Assembly (NCBI GenBank): GCA_025936205.1
Contig: JAICTU010000002.1
Location: forward strand, 1-64,000
Origin: Polyangiaceae bacterium
Lineage (GTDB): Bacteria; Myxococcota; Polyangia; Polyangiales; Polyangiaceae
Reading direction: 5' to 3'
Length of the DNA stretch: 64,000 bases
Shown here one piece after another: positions 27,899 to 36,282 of this stretch; position 1 is the stretch's first letter; every line of letters begins with the position of its first letter. The position numbers were made by a program, and so were the translations under genes. The notes beneath the pieces are model-generated. The model saw nothing but the letters and a program-made list of their open reading frames with translations, searched no databases and was not told the DNA's origin.

Positions 27899-28315
27899 AT
27901 GTCGATCCCAGGTAGCCTTGCCTACTCACCTCCCGTCAGTTCCACCGTGGTTCAGCGTCCCCCAAAACAGGAACGATCGCTGCGCAGACCCGGCAGCGAA
28001 TTGTCCCGCGGCCAGGTGCTCCTGCGGGACGAGCCGCTTCGCGACTTGCGCAGCCACGTCTTCGAGCTCGACGGTCAGCAGTACGCCGTGTTGAGCTTCG
28101 AGGGGGGGCAGCCGCCACGGCTCGCGGGCTTGTCCAAGGCCGAAACAGAGGTGGTGCGTGCAGCTCTGGCTGGGCTCACCAACGAGGAGATCGCCGTCAC
28201 GCGTGGTCGGTCGATCTTCACGATCCAGAATCAGCTGGCGGCCGCCTGGCGCAAGCTCGGGGTTTCGTCCCGGCATGAGGCGGCGGCGTTGCTGGCTGGG
28301 GCCGACGAGACCTGA
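27899..28315 (+). CDS. Small LuxR-type HTH regulator
   Basis: This is a 138-aa protein. Residues 78-133 form a GerE/LuxR helix-turn-helix (LSKAETEVVRAALAGLTNEEIAV, then IFTIQNQLAAAWRKLGVSSRHEAAALL, quoted as patterns). The N-terminal 75 residues are basic and disordered at first, then a short beta-rich stretch (HVFELDGQQYAVLSFEG) resembling a degenerate PAS/FHA edge. No receiver or autoinducer domain. ATG 27899 lacks a strong ribosome binding site. It is convergent with a larger LuxR-type gene; only 25 bp separate their stops. Confidence 0.78.
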   Translation: MSIPGSLAYSPPVSSTVVQRPPKQERSLRRPGSELSRGQVLLRDEPLRDLRSHVFELDGQQYAVLSFEGGQPPRLAGLSKAETEVVRAALAGLTNEEIAVTRGRSIFTIQNQLAAAWRKLGVSSRHEAAALLAGADET

Positions 28316-28340
28316 CGCTATCGTCAGCCACGGTGGTCTC

Positions 28341-29390
28341 CTACGCGAGGGCCGGTTCCTGCATGAGCGACGCGGCGCTCTTGCGCTTCTGCCACTCCTG
28401 AATCAGTCGGGTGCGTGAGCCCGCACCCCATTTGCGGGACGCGCGGTAGAGCAGGGTCGACACGCTGCCTGTCGAGAGCCCGAGCACGGCGGCGATGCGC
28501 TTGTTCGAGTAGCCCTGAGCGGCGAGCGCGGTGGCCTGGTCTTCGCGCTGGGAGAGCGCCGCCGGCTCGCCGGCGCCGATCGGATTGCGGCATGCCACGA
28601 GGAAGTGGCGCCCATCGGCGTCGAACTGGTCGACGAGAGACCACTGACCGGCGACCACCGCGCGCCGCAGCTCCAGCGCCTCTGCGGCGCTCGCGACCAG
28701 TCGGCTGCGGGTTCGATCAATGGCGCGCGCGGCCTGGCGCAGGGCAGCCCGAGCGCTCTTGTCCAGCGCGGCGCCTCGGGCATCGTGAACCTTACCGGAC
28801 AGATCGAGCGTGGCCTCCGGGTCGCGATCCAGCCTCCGAAGGCGCAGGCCCGCGTTCAGATGCATCACCACTCGTAGCCAGGCCCGCCGCACTGCCGGCG
28901 GCAGACTCCCCGTGTTGGGCAGCAGCGGGCTCAGCACGACGCCGAAACCCGAAGGATCGAACCCGACGATCCCCATCACGTCGCGCGCACCGAGACGCTC
29001 GAGCGGTGTGGCGAGACAGGGCCGGCCTGCCAGGTCACCGCCCACGAAGTCGGACAGCGTGGACACCAAATTGCAAGCGTGCGCGTTTCGCAACTCCGCA
29101 GCGGGCGCCCGGGCATGTAGCTCGCGGGTCGCTTCACGTAGGACGTTACCTCCGCCGGTCTCCGCGAAGCCGGTGATGATCGGCTTCTCGCAGAGCACGG
29201 CCTCGCGCAGCGAGAAGGTGGTAGCGCAAAGACCAAGGCCCCAGTCGAGCGCCGGAGCCGCCGCCTCGAGCACCCCGGAGAGCCAGCGCTCCTCATCGGG
29301 GGCTGCTGCGTAGGCTGCATCGACGACGCGCAGGAGGTCTCGCTTCGACAGGCTGCGTGCGATGCCCGGAGCCAACTCTCTCGCCTTCAT
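28341..29390 (-). CDS. LuxR-type HTH regulator with a helical N-terminal domain
   Basis: This protein is 349 aa from ATG 29390 (MKARELAPG). The C-terminal 65 residues carry the LuxR helix-turn-helix (LSQREDQATALAAQGYSNKRIAAVLGLSTGSVSTLLYRA, as a pattern). The rest is a large alpha/beta region with no recognised sensor; it contains LGLCATTFSLREAVLC and MGIVGFDPSGFGVVLSPLL, perhaps a GAF-like fold. The frame stays open to ATG 29510, but neither start has a clear ribosome binding site. Genes with this layout are common orphan regulators in myxobacteria. A target cannot be inferred. Confidence 0.72.
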   Translation of the reverse strand: MKARELAPGIARSLSKRDLLRVVDAAYAAAPDEERWLSGVLEAAAPALDWGLGLCATTFSLREAVLCEKPIITGFAETGGGNVLREATRELHARAPAAELRNAHACNLVSTLSDFVGGDLAGRPCLATPLERLGARDVMGIVGFDPSGFGVVLSPLLPNTGSLPPAVRRAWLRVVMHLNAGLRLRRLDRDPEATLDLSGKVHDARGAALDKSARAALRQAARAIDRTRSRLVASAAEALELRRAVVAGQWSLVDQFDADGRHFLVACRNPIGAGEPAALSQREDQATALAAQGYSNKRIAAVLGLSTGSVSTLLYRASRKWGAGSRTRLIQEWQKRKSAASLMQEPALA

Positions 29391-29682
29391 CTGGTCGAAA
29401 AGGACGAGGAGCGCGGACTCGCGTCGCGCAGAAACTGGGAATTTTCGACAAGTTTTCGCTGCCAGGCCGAACAGGTGGCCCCCGGAGCGAATGTCGGTGA
29501 AACAGTTCACTGAATCCGGACGAAGTGGTCGCTCTGAGATCAGTTGGGCTGCCGTCAGCGCTCCAAACCGGGCCGGTCGCGATCGGCGAGGCCAGCTCGC
29601 CCCAGCACATCACGCATGCAACAGCCGGGCTCAGCCGCCCGAGCCGGGCTCCGGCCCCCGCGATCATGTTCCCGGCGCGTCG

Positions 29683-30230
29683 TCATGTTTCGCACTGCTG
29701 GCAGCTCTGCGCCTGCTGGTTCTCGTCGCAACAGTCATCGTCGTTCTGCACGAAGCCGTTCGGCGAGCGGCAGTTGCCGTTCTGAAAGGTGGCGCCGGCG
29801 AGCGTCAATTGAGAGACCAGCGCTGTTGACCATCACAGGCGTCCTGAGCCCCCGGGCAGCGATCGGGTTGTCCGGCAGCTAGCGGTCGGCACGTCCCCGC
29901 TGAACAACTGCTGCAGTGCGGCCGCACTCGTTGTCGCCGCAGCATCCGGCCGAAGACACACAGCGCGTGTTGCCACCTGTCTTTGAACCCAGCCTGCCGA
30001 TTGCAGGAATAGCGACAGGTGTTGTTGTGCACGCTCCCGCAGTGCGTGGACCCACTCGTGCACTGACTGTCCTGCAGACACTCTTTGCAGGCCTGATTTC
30101 CCGGACAGCCGCCGCAGCACTGGGCGGCGGCCGTGCACTCGTTGCCTCCTCCGTTGCAGGTCTTACGCGCCAGGCCGCTGCTGCAGGCCGTGTCACCGGG
30201 GCGTCCGGCGCGAAGTCATGTGCGCAGGGA
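29683..30230 (-). pseudogene. Frame-broken Cys-rich secreted protein
   Basis: No single frame is long here, but the minus strand reads as one coherent Cys-rich protein if frames are switched. It begins near 30220 with DFAPDAPV, then TCNGGGNECTAAAQCCGGC and QACKECLQDSQCTSGSTHCG. A further shift near 29980 gives NTRCVSSAGCCGDNEC. The next part reads HCSSCSAGTCRPL. A last shift near 29820 gives TFQNGNCRSPNGFVQ, then DDDCCDENQQAQSCQQCET and stop at 29683. The Cys spacing resembles myxobacterial secreted Cys-rich repeat proteins. At least three frameshifts indicate a decaying gene, or sequencing errors. No promoter or start is recognisable. The flanks, 29391-29682 and 30231-30519, hold nothing I can identify. 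Confidence 0.55.
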
Positions 30231-30519
30231 ACGTGACTTCCTCGGGAAAGGGGCGCTCAGGCGGCTCCGCATGGGACACTGGCTCGACAGAGAACACATC
30301 CGCTCAGAGCCGAATCTTCCGGAGACTGTTTTGAGCGAACGACGCGGTGAACGAGCCGCGCGTCAGGACGGGAGGCGAAGCGCACGAGGGCGGCCCCGAG
30401 GGAAATGCAGATGCGCGCGTGTACCGCGACGGGCTGAACCCAGGCGGCGATGAGCATTCCAGCCGCGATCTCCCGGGACACACTCGACGTCGCCACTCGT
30501 TTCCCGTCATTCTCCCGCC

Positions 30520-31893
30520 ATGAATTCTGTTCTGCCTTCATCGGACGCGACCGTGACTCGTCGCTTCCTCGCGCCAGCTGTTTCGTGCGGCCTCCTCGCC
30601 GTCGGGCTCGTACTTTTCGGGGGCTGTAGCGCTGGTGAAGGTTCCGACGATTCGGACTCCTCGACGTTCCCCACGTTTGGCAGTCCCGGGTCCGGTGGCT
30701 CGACGTCTTCTGCACCCATGCAGACGGGCTCGGCTGGAGGGGCCGCCACCAGCGTGGCGTCGAATCCCGCGCCGAACGGCGCCGGGGGCAGCGGCGCTAT
30801 CGAGGTCCCGGGGGGAAACGCCAACATGCTAGCGCCTCCGCCTGGGAACGCGGGGAACGCGGGCGGCGCCAGCGGTGCCGCACAAAGCCCCGCCCAAGCG
30901 GGCACTTCAGGCGGCAGTGCCGGGATGGGTGGGATGCCCAGCATGCCGCCAGTGACGACCCAGCCGCGCGTCGGACGAGTAGGGGCGGAGCTCTGCCCGG
31001 CCGGGCCGTTCGGCGCTCCGTTGCCCGCGTCACCGACCGTTACGAAACTGTTCTCGGTAGGCGAGAACAACTTTTTCAACTTTGAAGGCGCGGTCTGGGT
31101 GAACGGCGCGCTCTACTTCTCCGAGATCAGCGGCGGAAATAACCCGCCGCCCTCTCGCATCAATCGTTTTGTGCCAGGTGGCATGTTCGAGCGTGGCGTC
31201 ATCGAGAACACAGGCAGCAATGGTCTGGCTGTCGATGCCCAGGGTAACCTGATCGCCGCCACGCATGACGTCGGCGCCATCTCGACGTTTGCGTTGCCCG
31301 GCGGCGCGCGCGGGCAGCTGGGCGCGCAGACGTTCAACGGAACGCGGTTCAACTCTCCCAACGATGTCGTTCAGCGGCTCGATGGTAACGTCTACTTCAC
31401 GGATCCGTCGTTCCAGGCACCAGGCAATCCGCAAGGGCAAACGCGCGTCTACCGGATTCCCCCGCAAGGAGCCGCGACCGTTGTCGACGATACGCTCAGC
31501 AATCCGAATGGCATTACGCTATCGCCCGACGGCAACACGCTGTACGTCACTTCGGCCAGCGGTTTCCGCCGCTATGCCGTTGCGGCTGATGGATCCACCG
31601 GTTCCGGGACGACCATCAATCTCTCGGACGCCCTGCAGACGCCGGACGGGATGGCGGTGGATTGTGCCGGCAATGTCTACACGATCGAGCATTCGAGGCG
31701 CTTGATTCGAGCGTTCGATCCCAACGGGGTCGAGCTGGGCCGCTTTGGCGGACCTCAGTCATTCGATCGCGACATCACCAATATGGCCTTCGGCGGCCCG
31801 AATCGGACGACGCTCTTTGTCACGTCACTGACTCAGGGCACGGAAGGCGGGGTGTTCTCCGTCGAGCTGAACATTCCGGGCCTGCCCTACTGA
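30520..31893 (+). CDS. SMP-30/gluconolactonase-like beta-propeller lipoprotein
   Basis: This 457-aa exported protein has a lipoprotein signal ending in LFGGC (Cys36) and a long Gly/Ser/Ala/Pro linker (about residues 40-165) typical of myxobacterial surface lipoproteins. A six-bladed propeller of the SMP-30/gluconolactonase/LRE type follows, with repeating blade motifs NGLAVDAQGNLIAATH, NSPNDVVQRLDGNVYFTD, NPNGITLSPDGNTLYVT and TPDGMAVDCAGNVYTIE. The Asn/Asp residues in the NSPNDVV and SPDGN turns match the metal-binding positions of the family. A lactonase or sugar-acid related role outside the cell is likely; the substrate is unknown. Monocistronic. Confidence 0.82.
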   Translation: MNSVLPSSDATVTRRFLAPAVSCGLLAVGLVLFGGCSAGEGSDDSDSSTFPTFGSPGSGGSTSSAPMQTGSAGGAATSVASNPAPNGAGGSGAIEVPGGNANMLAPPPGNAGNAGGASGAAQSPAQAGTSGGSAGMGGMPSMPPVTTQPRVGRVGAELCPAGPFGAPLPASPTVTKLFSVGENNFFNFEGAVWVNGALYFSEISGGNNPPPSRINRFVPGGMFERGVIENTGSNGLAVDAQGNLIAATHDVGAISTFALPGGARGQLGAQTFNGTRFNSPNDVVQRLDGNVYFTDPSFQAPGNPQGQTRVYRIPPQGAATVVDDTLSNPNGITLSPDGNTLYVTSASGFRRYAVAADGSTGSGTTINLSDALQTPDGMAVDCAGNVYTIEHSRRLIRAFDPNGVELGRFGGPQSFDRDITNMAFGGPNRTTLFVTSLTQGTEGGVFSVELNIPGLPY

Positions 31894-31949
31894 GGAGCCT
31901 AGCCGCGCCTCCGCAAAACGCCTTGCGATCCGCGCCAGTTGGCTCAACC

Positions 31950-32372
31950 ATGCCGTGCATGGTGGAGAAACTGGTGCTCAGTGAGGCGGAGTGGCGGGCG
32001 CGGCTCACTCCGGAGGAGTTCGCCGTGCTGCGCGGCCACGGCACCGAGCGTCCTCATACGGGCTGCTTCGTTGGTACGAAGACGCCCGGCGTGTATGGCT
32101 GCGCGGGCTGCGGGCTGCCGCTGTTCCGCTCGGGCGACAAGTTCGAGTCGGGAACGGGTTGGCCTTCGTTTACGCAGCCGATCACGGAGGATGCCGTGGT
32201 GGAGATCGAGGACCGCTCGTACGGGATGCACCGGGTCGAGGTGCGCTGCGGGCGCTGCGATGGGCATCTGGGCCACGTCTTTCCAGATGGTCCGGCGCCC
32301 ACGTATCAGCGTTACTGCATCAATTCGGTGTCCATGCGCCATACGCCGGACGCTGCGGCCAAAGCGCGCTGA
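31950..32372 (+). CDS. msrB: Peptide methionine-R-sulfoxide reductase
   Basis: This 140-aa enzyme reduces methionine-R-sulfoxide in oxidised proteins. The zinc-binding pairs are CAGCG and CGRCDGHLGHVF. The signature GTGWPSF is present, and the catalytic Cys lies in RYCINSVSMRHTP. There is no export signal, so it is cytosolic. Starts at ATG 31950 or 31959 (MVEKLVLSE) are both possible. It follows the SMP-30 gene by 56 nt, and its stop is 19 nt from that of a convergent glycosyltransferase. Confidence 0.94.
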   Translation: MPCMVEKLVLSEAEWRARLTPEEFAVLRGHGTERPHTGCFVGTKTPGVYGCAGCGLPLFRSGDKFESGTGWPSFTQPITEDAVVEIEDRSYGMHRVEVRCGRCDGHLGHVFPDGPAPTYQRYCINSVSMRHTPDAAAKAR

Positions 32373-32391
32373 GCAGCATCCCACCGGGCAG

Positions 32392-34164
32392 TCACTTGCC
32401 CTTCGAGCACAGGTCGCGCCGCTGCCAGGCGTTCATGCGGCGACCGTCGGTGGTGCGCACGGCGCCCGTGTCGCAGTAGTGTTCGCGCAAATAGGCGTTC
32501 AAGGGCTCGATGTCGGTCATCGAGACGCCGCGCGCGCGCTGCGGGCTGTCCAGGATCAGCGGGGGGTCAGCCGCTTCCAGCTCGGTGAGCAGCGTGTCGA
32601 CGGAGTTGCGTGCCGACCACTCGGGGTGAATCCCCCAATCCGGGGGGACCTGGCCAGCGATCAGCGTGCTGTACACATAGCGGCTGACGGGGTGCCGCCG
32701 GCAGGTGACGTAATACTCGGCGTCGAAACCCCAGATGTAGATGGGCTTGCCTGCCGGCGCGAGCCGGTCGATGTCCGCGCACAGCCGCTCGGGCCGCGCG
32801 TCGATGAACTGACCGTTTTGGCGTGCGTGTACCAGCGTGTACATGCTTTGCTCCAGCATGCACACGGCAAAGCCCGCCAGCCCCAGCGTGGTCACCAGCA
32901 ACGGCAGCCAGGACTCGCCGGCAGGGCGCGCCTGATAGGGGCTCTTGCCCAGGCTGTGCTCCAGGCTGAGCCCCACCAGCAAGGCAAACCAGGGCACCGG
33001 CGGCAGGAAATATTGAGGCCAGAAGCGCAGGGTGCTGAAGCCGATGGCCAGGCTGAGCAGGGCCTGGAGCAGCACGGTGAGCTCGAAGCCGTAGCGCGCG
33101 TACGTCTTTGCCAGGGGGTTCTTGGAGCTCAGTAAGGGGGCTGCGTATTGGCTTGCCATGCCGGTCAGGAGCAGCACCATGCCGAAGCTGAGATAGCCGT
33201 TGTCGCGCGCCCAGTGGTACAGCGTCATACCCACGCGGACGCCCTGGAACGGAGCCATGTAGACGTCGACGTTGTAGCGATAGAACCAGTAGTAAAACGT
33301 GCTCCAGTGGCCCTTGGCCACGTACAACAGCACAACCAGCAGCGGCGGAACGATCCAGCCGATCGTCAGCGCCGCCACCGGCGCCCAGCGCTGCATTCGG
33401 GATTCCGCAGGTCGGCCTTCCGCGGGGTCACCTTCCGCAGGTCCACTGAGCGCGACGGACAGCGTCCAGAGCAGCAGCGGCCCGACCACGATCAAGTACG
33501 TCTGCTTGGTGAGGCCGGAGAGGGCGCTCAGCACGCCCGCCGTAGCCAGCAGCGCGCAGCGCACGCGCAGAGCACGCGCCCTCTCCAGCTTGCCCAGCGC
33601 CTTGCCCGAAGGCTCGCCGGAGCGGAGCGCCAGGCTCGTCGCGAGAAACGCCATCATCAGCCAGGGCGTCGCCATCGCCTCGCCCACCAGTCCGAAGACG
33701 GTCTGCAGCTCCAGCAGGGCGATGTTGATGAAGACGAAGCCGAGCGCGCCGAAGGCGGCAACGAAGCGGCGCCCGCGGCAGAATGCGGAGCCCCATACAC
33801 CGGCCAGGGATGTCAGGAAGGCCAGGCTGCACAGCGCCCGCACTCCGTACCACTCCATGCGCCCGCCGATCGTTTGAGCCAGCGCCGCCAGCCAGTACAT
33901 GACTGGGCCACGATGGCTCGCCGCATCGACGTAGGGCAGCCACTGACCATCGAGCAGGCGCTCGCCGACGCTGGTCACGTAGCCGTCGTCGAAGTGCAGC
34001 GGCGCGTTCATGTGGAAGAAGAACCACGCCGAGCGCAGTCCGTAGAACGCCGCGACGCCGCTCGCGAGAACCCAAAACCAATCTTCGGGAGCGACGCGCG
34101 ACAGCAGCTGCTCCAGGCGGAGCTGCAGAGGCGTGCTCGTCGAGTCGTCCTTTACGGTGTCCAT
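32392..34164 (-). CDS. Polytopic glycosyltransferase, GT39/ArnT-like
   Basis: This 590-aa inner-membrane protein starts at ATG 34164 (MDTVKDDST). It has about 10-12 hydrophobic spans and a soluble C-terminal 150 residues. The first periplasmic loop HFDDGYVTSVGERLLDGQWL carries the acidic pair expected of GT-C (PMT/ArnT/PglO) enzymes that use polyprenyl-phosphate sugars, followed by HRGPVMYWLAA. The C-terminal part (PIYIWGFDAEYYVTCRRHPVSRYVY) resembles other GT39 members of Polyangia. It probably transfers a sugar to a lipid-linked or surface glycan outside the membrane. It is divergent from a second polytopic protein, with 185 bp between starts. Confidence 0.75.
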   Translation of the reverse strand: MDTVKDDSTSTPLQLRLEQLLSRVAPEDWFWVLASGVAAFYGLRSAWFFFHMNAPLHFDDGYVTSVGERLLDGQWLPYVDAASHRGPVMYWLAALAQTIGGRMEWYGVRALCSLAFLTSLAGVWGSAFCRGRRFVAAFGALGFVFINIALLELQTVFGLVGEAMATPWLMMAFLATSLALRSGEPSGKALGKLERARALRVRCALLATAGVLSALSGLTKQTYLIVVGPLLLWTLSVALSGPAEGDPAEGRPAESRMQRWAPVAALTIGWIVPPLLVVLLYVAKGHWSTFYYWFYRYNVDVYMAPFQGVRVGMTLYHWARDNGYLSFGMVLLLTGMASQYAAPLLSSKNPLAKTYARYGFELTVLLQALLSLAIGFSTLRFWPQYFLPPVPWFALLVGLSLEHSLGKSPYQARPAGESWLPLLVTTLGLAGFAVCMLEQSMYTLVHARQNGQFIDARPERLCADIDRLAPAGKPIYIWGFDAEYYVTCRRHPVSRYVYSTLIAGQVPPDWGIHPEWSARNSVDTLLTELEAADPPLILDSPQRARGVSMTDIEPLNAYLREHYCDTGAVRTTDGRRMNAWQRRDLCSKGK

Positions 34165-34349
34165 TGGCGCCCCAGCATGCGCAGTATGCGCGGGGGGCTG
34201 TAGCATACTATCGAGCCTCGACGGACCGGCCTCGGCGAATTTTCGAGGCAAACGCTTTTCTCATCCGTGTTACAAGGCGCCACCCAAAGCCAGCAAAATC
34301 CCGGCATTGGCGCCGATCCGCCGCACTCGTCCAGGCAGCCCACGAAGAA

Positions 34350-35822
34350 ATGACCCAGCGCTTCGATCTCCGGCTGCTTTCGATCGCCGTCGCCCTCGCT
34401 GCCGTGCTCGCGTGGGTGTTCTTTCACTTCGAGTACCTGCCGATGGTGGACCTGCCTCAGCACGCGGCGGCCCTGTCGGAATGGGTGCACCTGCACGATC
34501 CGAGCTACGGCTTCGCCGATCAGTTCGAGCTGAACTGGTATACGCCGTACTTGCTTTCGTACCTGCTGGCGCGCCCCTTCGTGGCGTTGCTGGGGGTGGC
34601 GGGCGCCTTGAAACTGGTGGTGCTGCTGTCCGTATTCGGGACCACCGCGGCGTACTGGTGGTTGCTGCGGACCGTTAGGCAAGACGAGTGGCTGTGCCTG
34701 CTCGGGCTGCCATTGAGCTTTGGGTTCAGCTTCTACTTTGGTTTCACCAATTTTCTGATCGGCACGCCCTGCATGCTGGTCTCGATCGTGCTCGCGCTGA
34801 AGTATGCGGAAAATCCCACGGCCAAGCTGGGAGTGCCGTTCGCGCTGGTGCTGGGCACCACGTTTCTGGCGCACGTGATCGCCTTCGCCATCTCGAGCGC
34901 TTGCGCCTTCGCGCTCACCGCGCGCAAGATCCGGGGCTGGCGCGGCCTGCTGCGCGACTATTGGCCTCTGATCGGCGGGGTGTTGTTCGTCGTGCCCTGG
35001 ATCCCCGGCTTCGCGAACAGCCCGGATATCTCCGCGCACCCGGAGCAATGGAACCTCGGCATCGCGCGCCTCTATGCGCTGCCCTCGACCCTGTTCGCGG
35101 CGAGCGGCGCAGACCGGGTCGCGCACCGGCTGGGCCTCGTGGTCTTGGGCCTGGTGGTGCTCTCGCTGGGGGTGCCTTCGCGGAGCTGGGGCCGCTACGG
35201 GCTGCTCGCGCTGGGCCTGGTCGCCTACTTCGTCTTTCCCTTCGAGCTGAGAGGCGTTTCCTTCTTGTTCGAGCGCTTTGCGGCTCTGCTCATCCCGGGC
35301 CTGATGCTCGCGGCGGCTGGCGCACGCGCCCTGCTGCCGACGTGGCTGCGCCGTCCTGCGATCGTGCTGTTCAGCGCGAGCTGGCTCTGGATCTTCGGGC
35401 ACCGGATGCAGGAATTCAATCTGGAGGCCGGGAACTTCCCGGCCATCATCCAGCAGCTCCCGCCGCGGCAGCGCATCCGCCCGCTGATCTTCGAAAATGG
35501 CGGAGCTGCCTTCCCGGGGGCGGCGCTGTTCCTGCACTTTCCGGCCTACTATCAGGCAGCCAAGGGTGGCTACCTCGGGTACTCGTTCGCGCGCTATTAT
35601 ACGTGCTTCGTGCGCTATCAACCCGCGGTCGACATCGGCATGGGAGAGGACATGGAGTGGAATCCGAGCCGCTTCGAGGCGGCCGTCGAGGTGCCGAAGT
35701 ACGACTACTTCATCGCGCGCGCCAGCTGGGATGCCTACGCGGACCTGTTCCAGTCCAGCCCGCAGCCGGTCCGGCTCGTGCTGCACTCCGGCCCCTGGTG
35801 GATCTATCGTGCCGAGGAGTGA
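34350..35822 (+). CDS. Polytopic membrane protein, probable GT-C-type glycosyltransferase
   Basis: This 490-aa membrane protein has about 12 predicted spans. From ATG 34350 (MTQRFDLRLLSIAVALAAV) the first span is followed by a periplasmic loop with MVDLPQHAAALSEWVHLHDP. Its Asp-Leu-Pro-Gln-His pattern and later FELNWYTPYLLSYLLAR are typical of uncharacterised GT-C-like proteins in surface glycan loci. A C-terminal soluble region (about residues 370-490) contains YYQAAKGGYLGYSFARYY. The frame extends upstream to 34164 but overlaps the opposite gene. It shares a 14-nt overlap with the downstream GtrA gene, so the two probably act together. Confidence 0.62.
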   Translation: MTQRFDLRLLSIAVALAAVLAWVFFHFEYLPMVDLPQHAAALSEWVHLHDPSYGFADQFELNWYTPYLLSYLLARPFVALLGVAGALKLVVLLSVFGTTAAYWWLLRTVRQDEWLCLLGLPLSFGFSFYFGFTNFLIGTPCMLVSIVLALKYAENPTAKLGVPFALVLGTTFLAHVIAFAISSACAFALTARKIRGWRGLLRDYWPLIGGVLFVVPWIPGFANSPDISAHPEQWNLGIARLYALPSTLFAASGADRVAHRLGLVVLGLVVLSLGVPSRSWGRYGLLALGLVAYFVFPFELRGVSFLFERFAALLIPGLMLAAAGARALLPTWLRRPAIVLFSASWLWIFGHRMQEFNLEAGNFPAIIQQLPPRQRIRPLIFENGGAAFPGAALFLHFPAYYQAAKGGYLGYSFARYYTCFVRYQPAVDIGMGEDMEWNPSRFEAAVEVPKYDYFIARASWDAYADLFQSSPQPVRLVLHSGPWWIYRAEE

Positions 35823-36282
35823 AGAGGTCACTGCCACCACCCCCGTCCGGCGTTGGAGCTGGCAGTCGATCCGCGCTGCGCTGCCCGAGGCGCTCCGCTT
35901 CGCCACCGTCGGCACGGCGTCCGCCGGCCTCTACTTTGCGCTGCTCGGGCTCCTCGCGCTGATCACCCGCCTGTCGCTCACGCTGCGCGCCACGCTGGCG
36001 TACGGCATCGGCATCATCTTCAACTATCTCGTGCAGCGTTCCTTCACGTTCCGCAGCGTGCGGCAGCACGCGCACGCGGGGCCGCGCCACGTGGTCGTTC
36101 AGCTCGGCGGGTTGGCCATCAATTCCGCCGTGCTCTGGCTGGGGGTCGAAGTCGAGCACTGGTGGGCCCCCGCAGTTCAGATGGGGGCCATCGCGCTGAG
36201 CACGATCTGGAGCTACCTGGGGCAGAAATTCTGGGCCTTCAGGAGCCCCGGCACTGAGAGCGAAGGGTCAGACCCCGTCTGA
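35809..36282 (+). CDS. GtrA-family membrane protein (polyprenyl-sugar flippase type)
   Basis: This 157-aa inner-membrane protein has four transmembrane helices, the size and layout of GtrA. The motifs EALRFATVGTASAGLYFALLGLL, AYGIGIIFNYLVQRSFTF and STIWSYLGQKFWAF (patterns) include the family hallmark NYxxQRxFTF. GtrA proteins are thought to flip undecaprenyl-phosphate-linked sugars for surface glycosylation. The start is GTG 35809 inside the end of the upstream gene. Its 3' end overlaps the convergent GmhB-GmhA gene by 15 nt, so no terminator lies between them. Confidence 0.85.
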   Translation: MPRSEEVTATTPVRRWSWQSIRAALPEALRFATVGTASAGLYFALLGLLALITRLSLTLRATLAYGIGIIFNYLVQRSFTFRSVRQHAHAGPRHVVVQLGGLAINSAVLWLGVEVEHWWAPAVQMGAIALSTIWSYLGQKFWAFRSPGTESEGSDPV

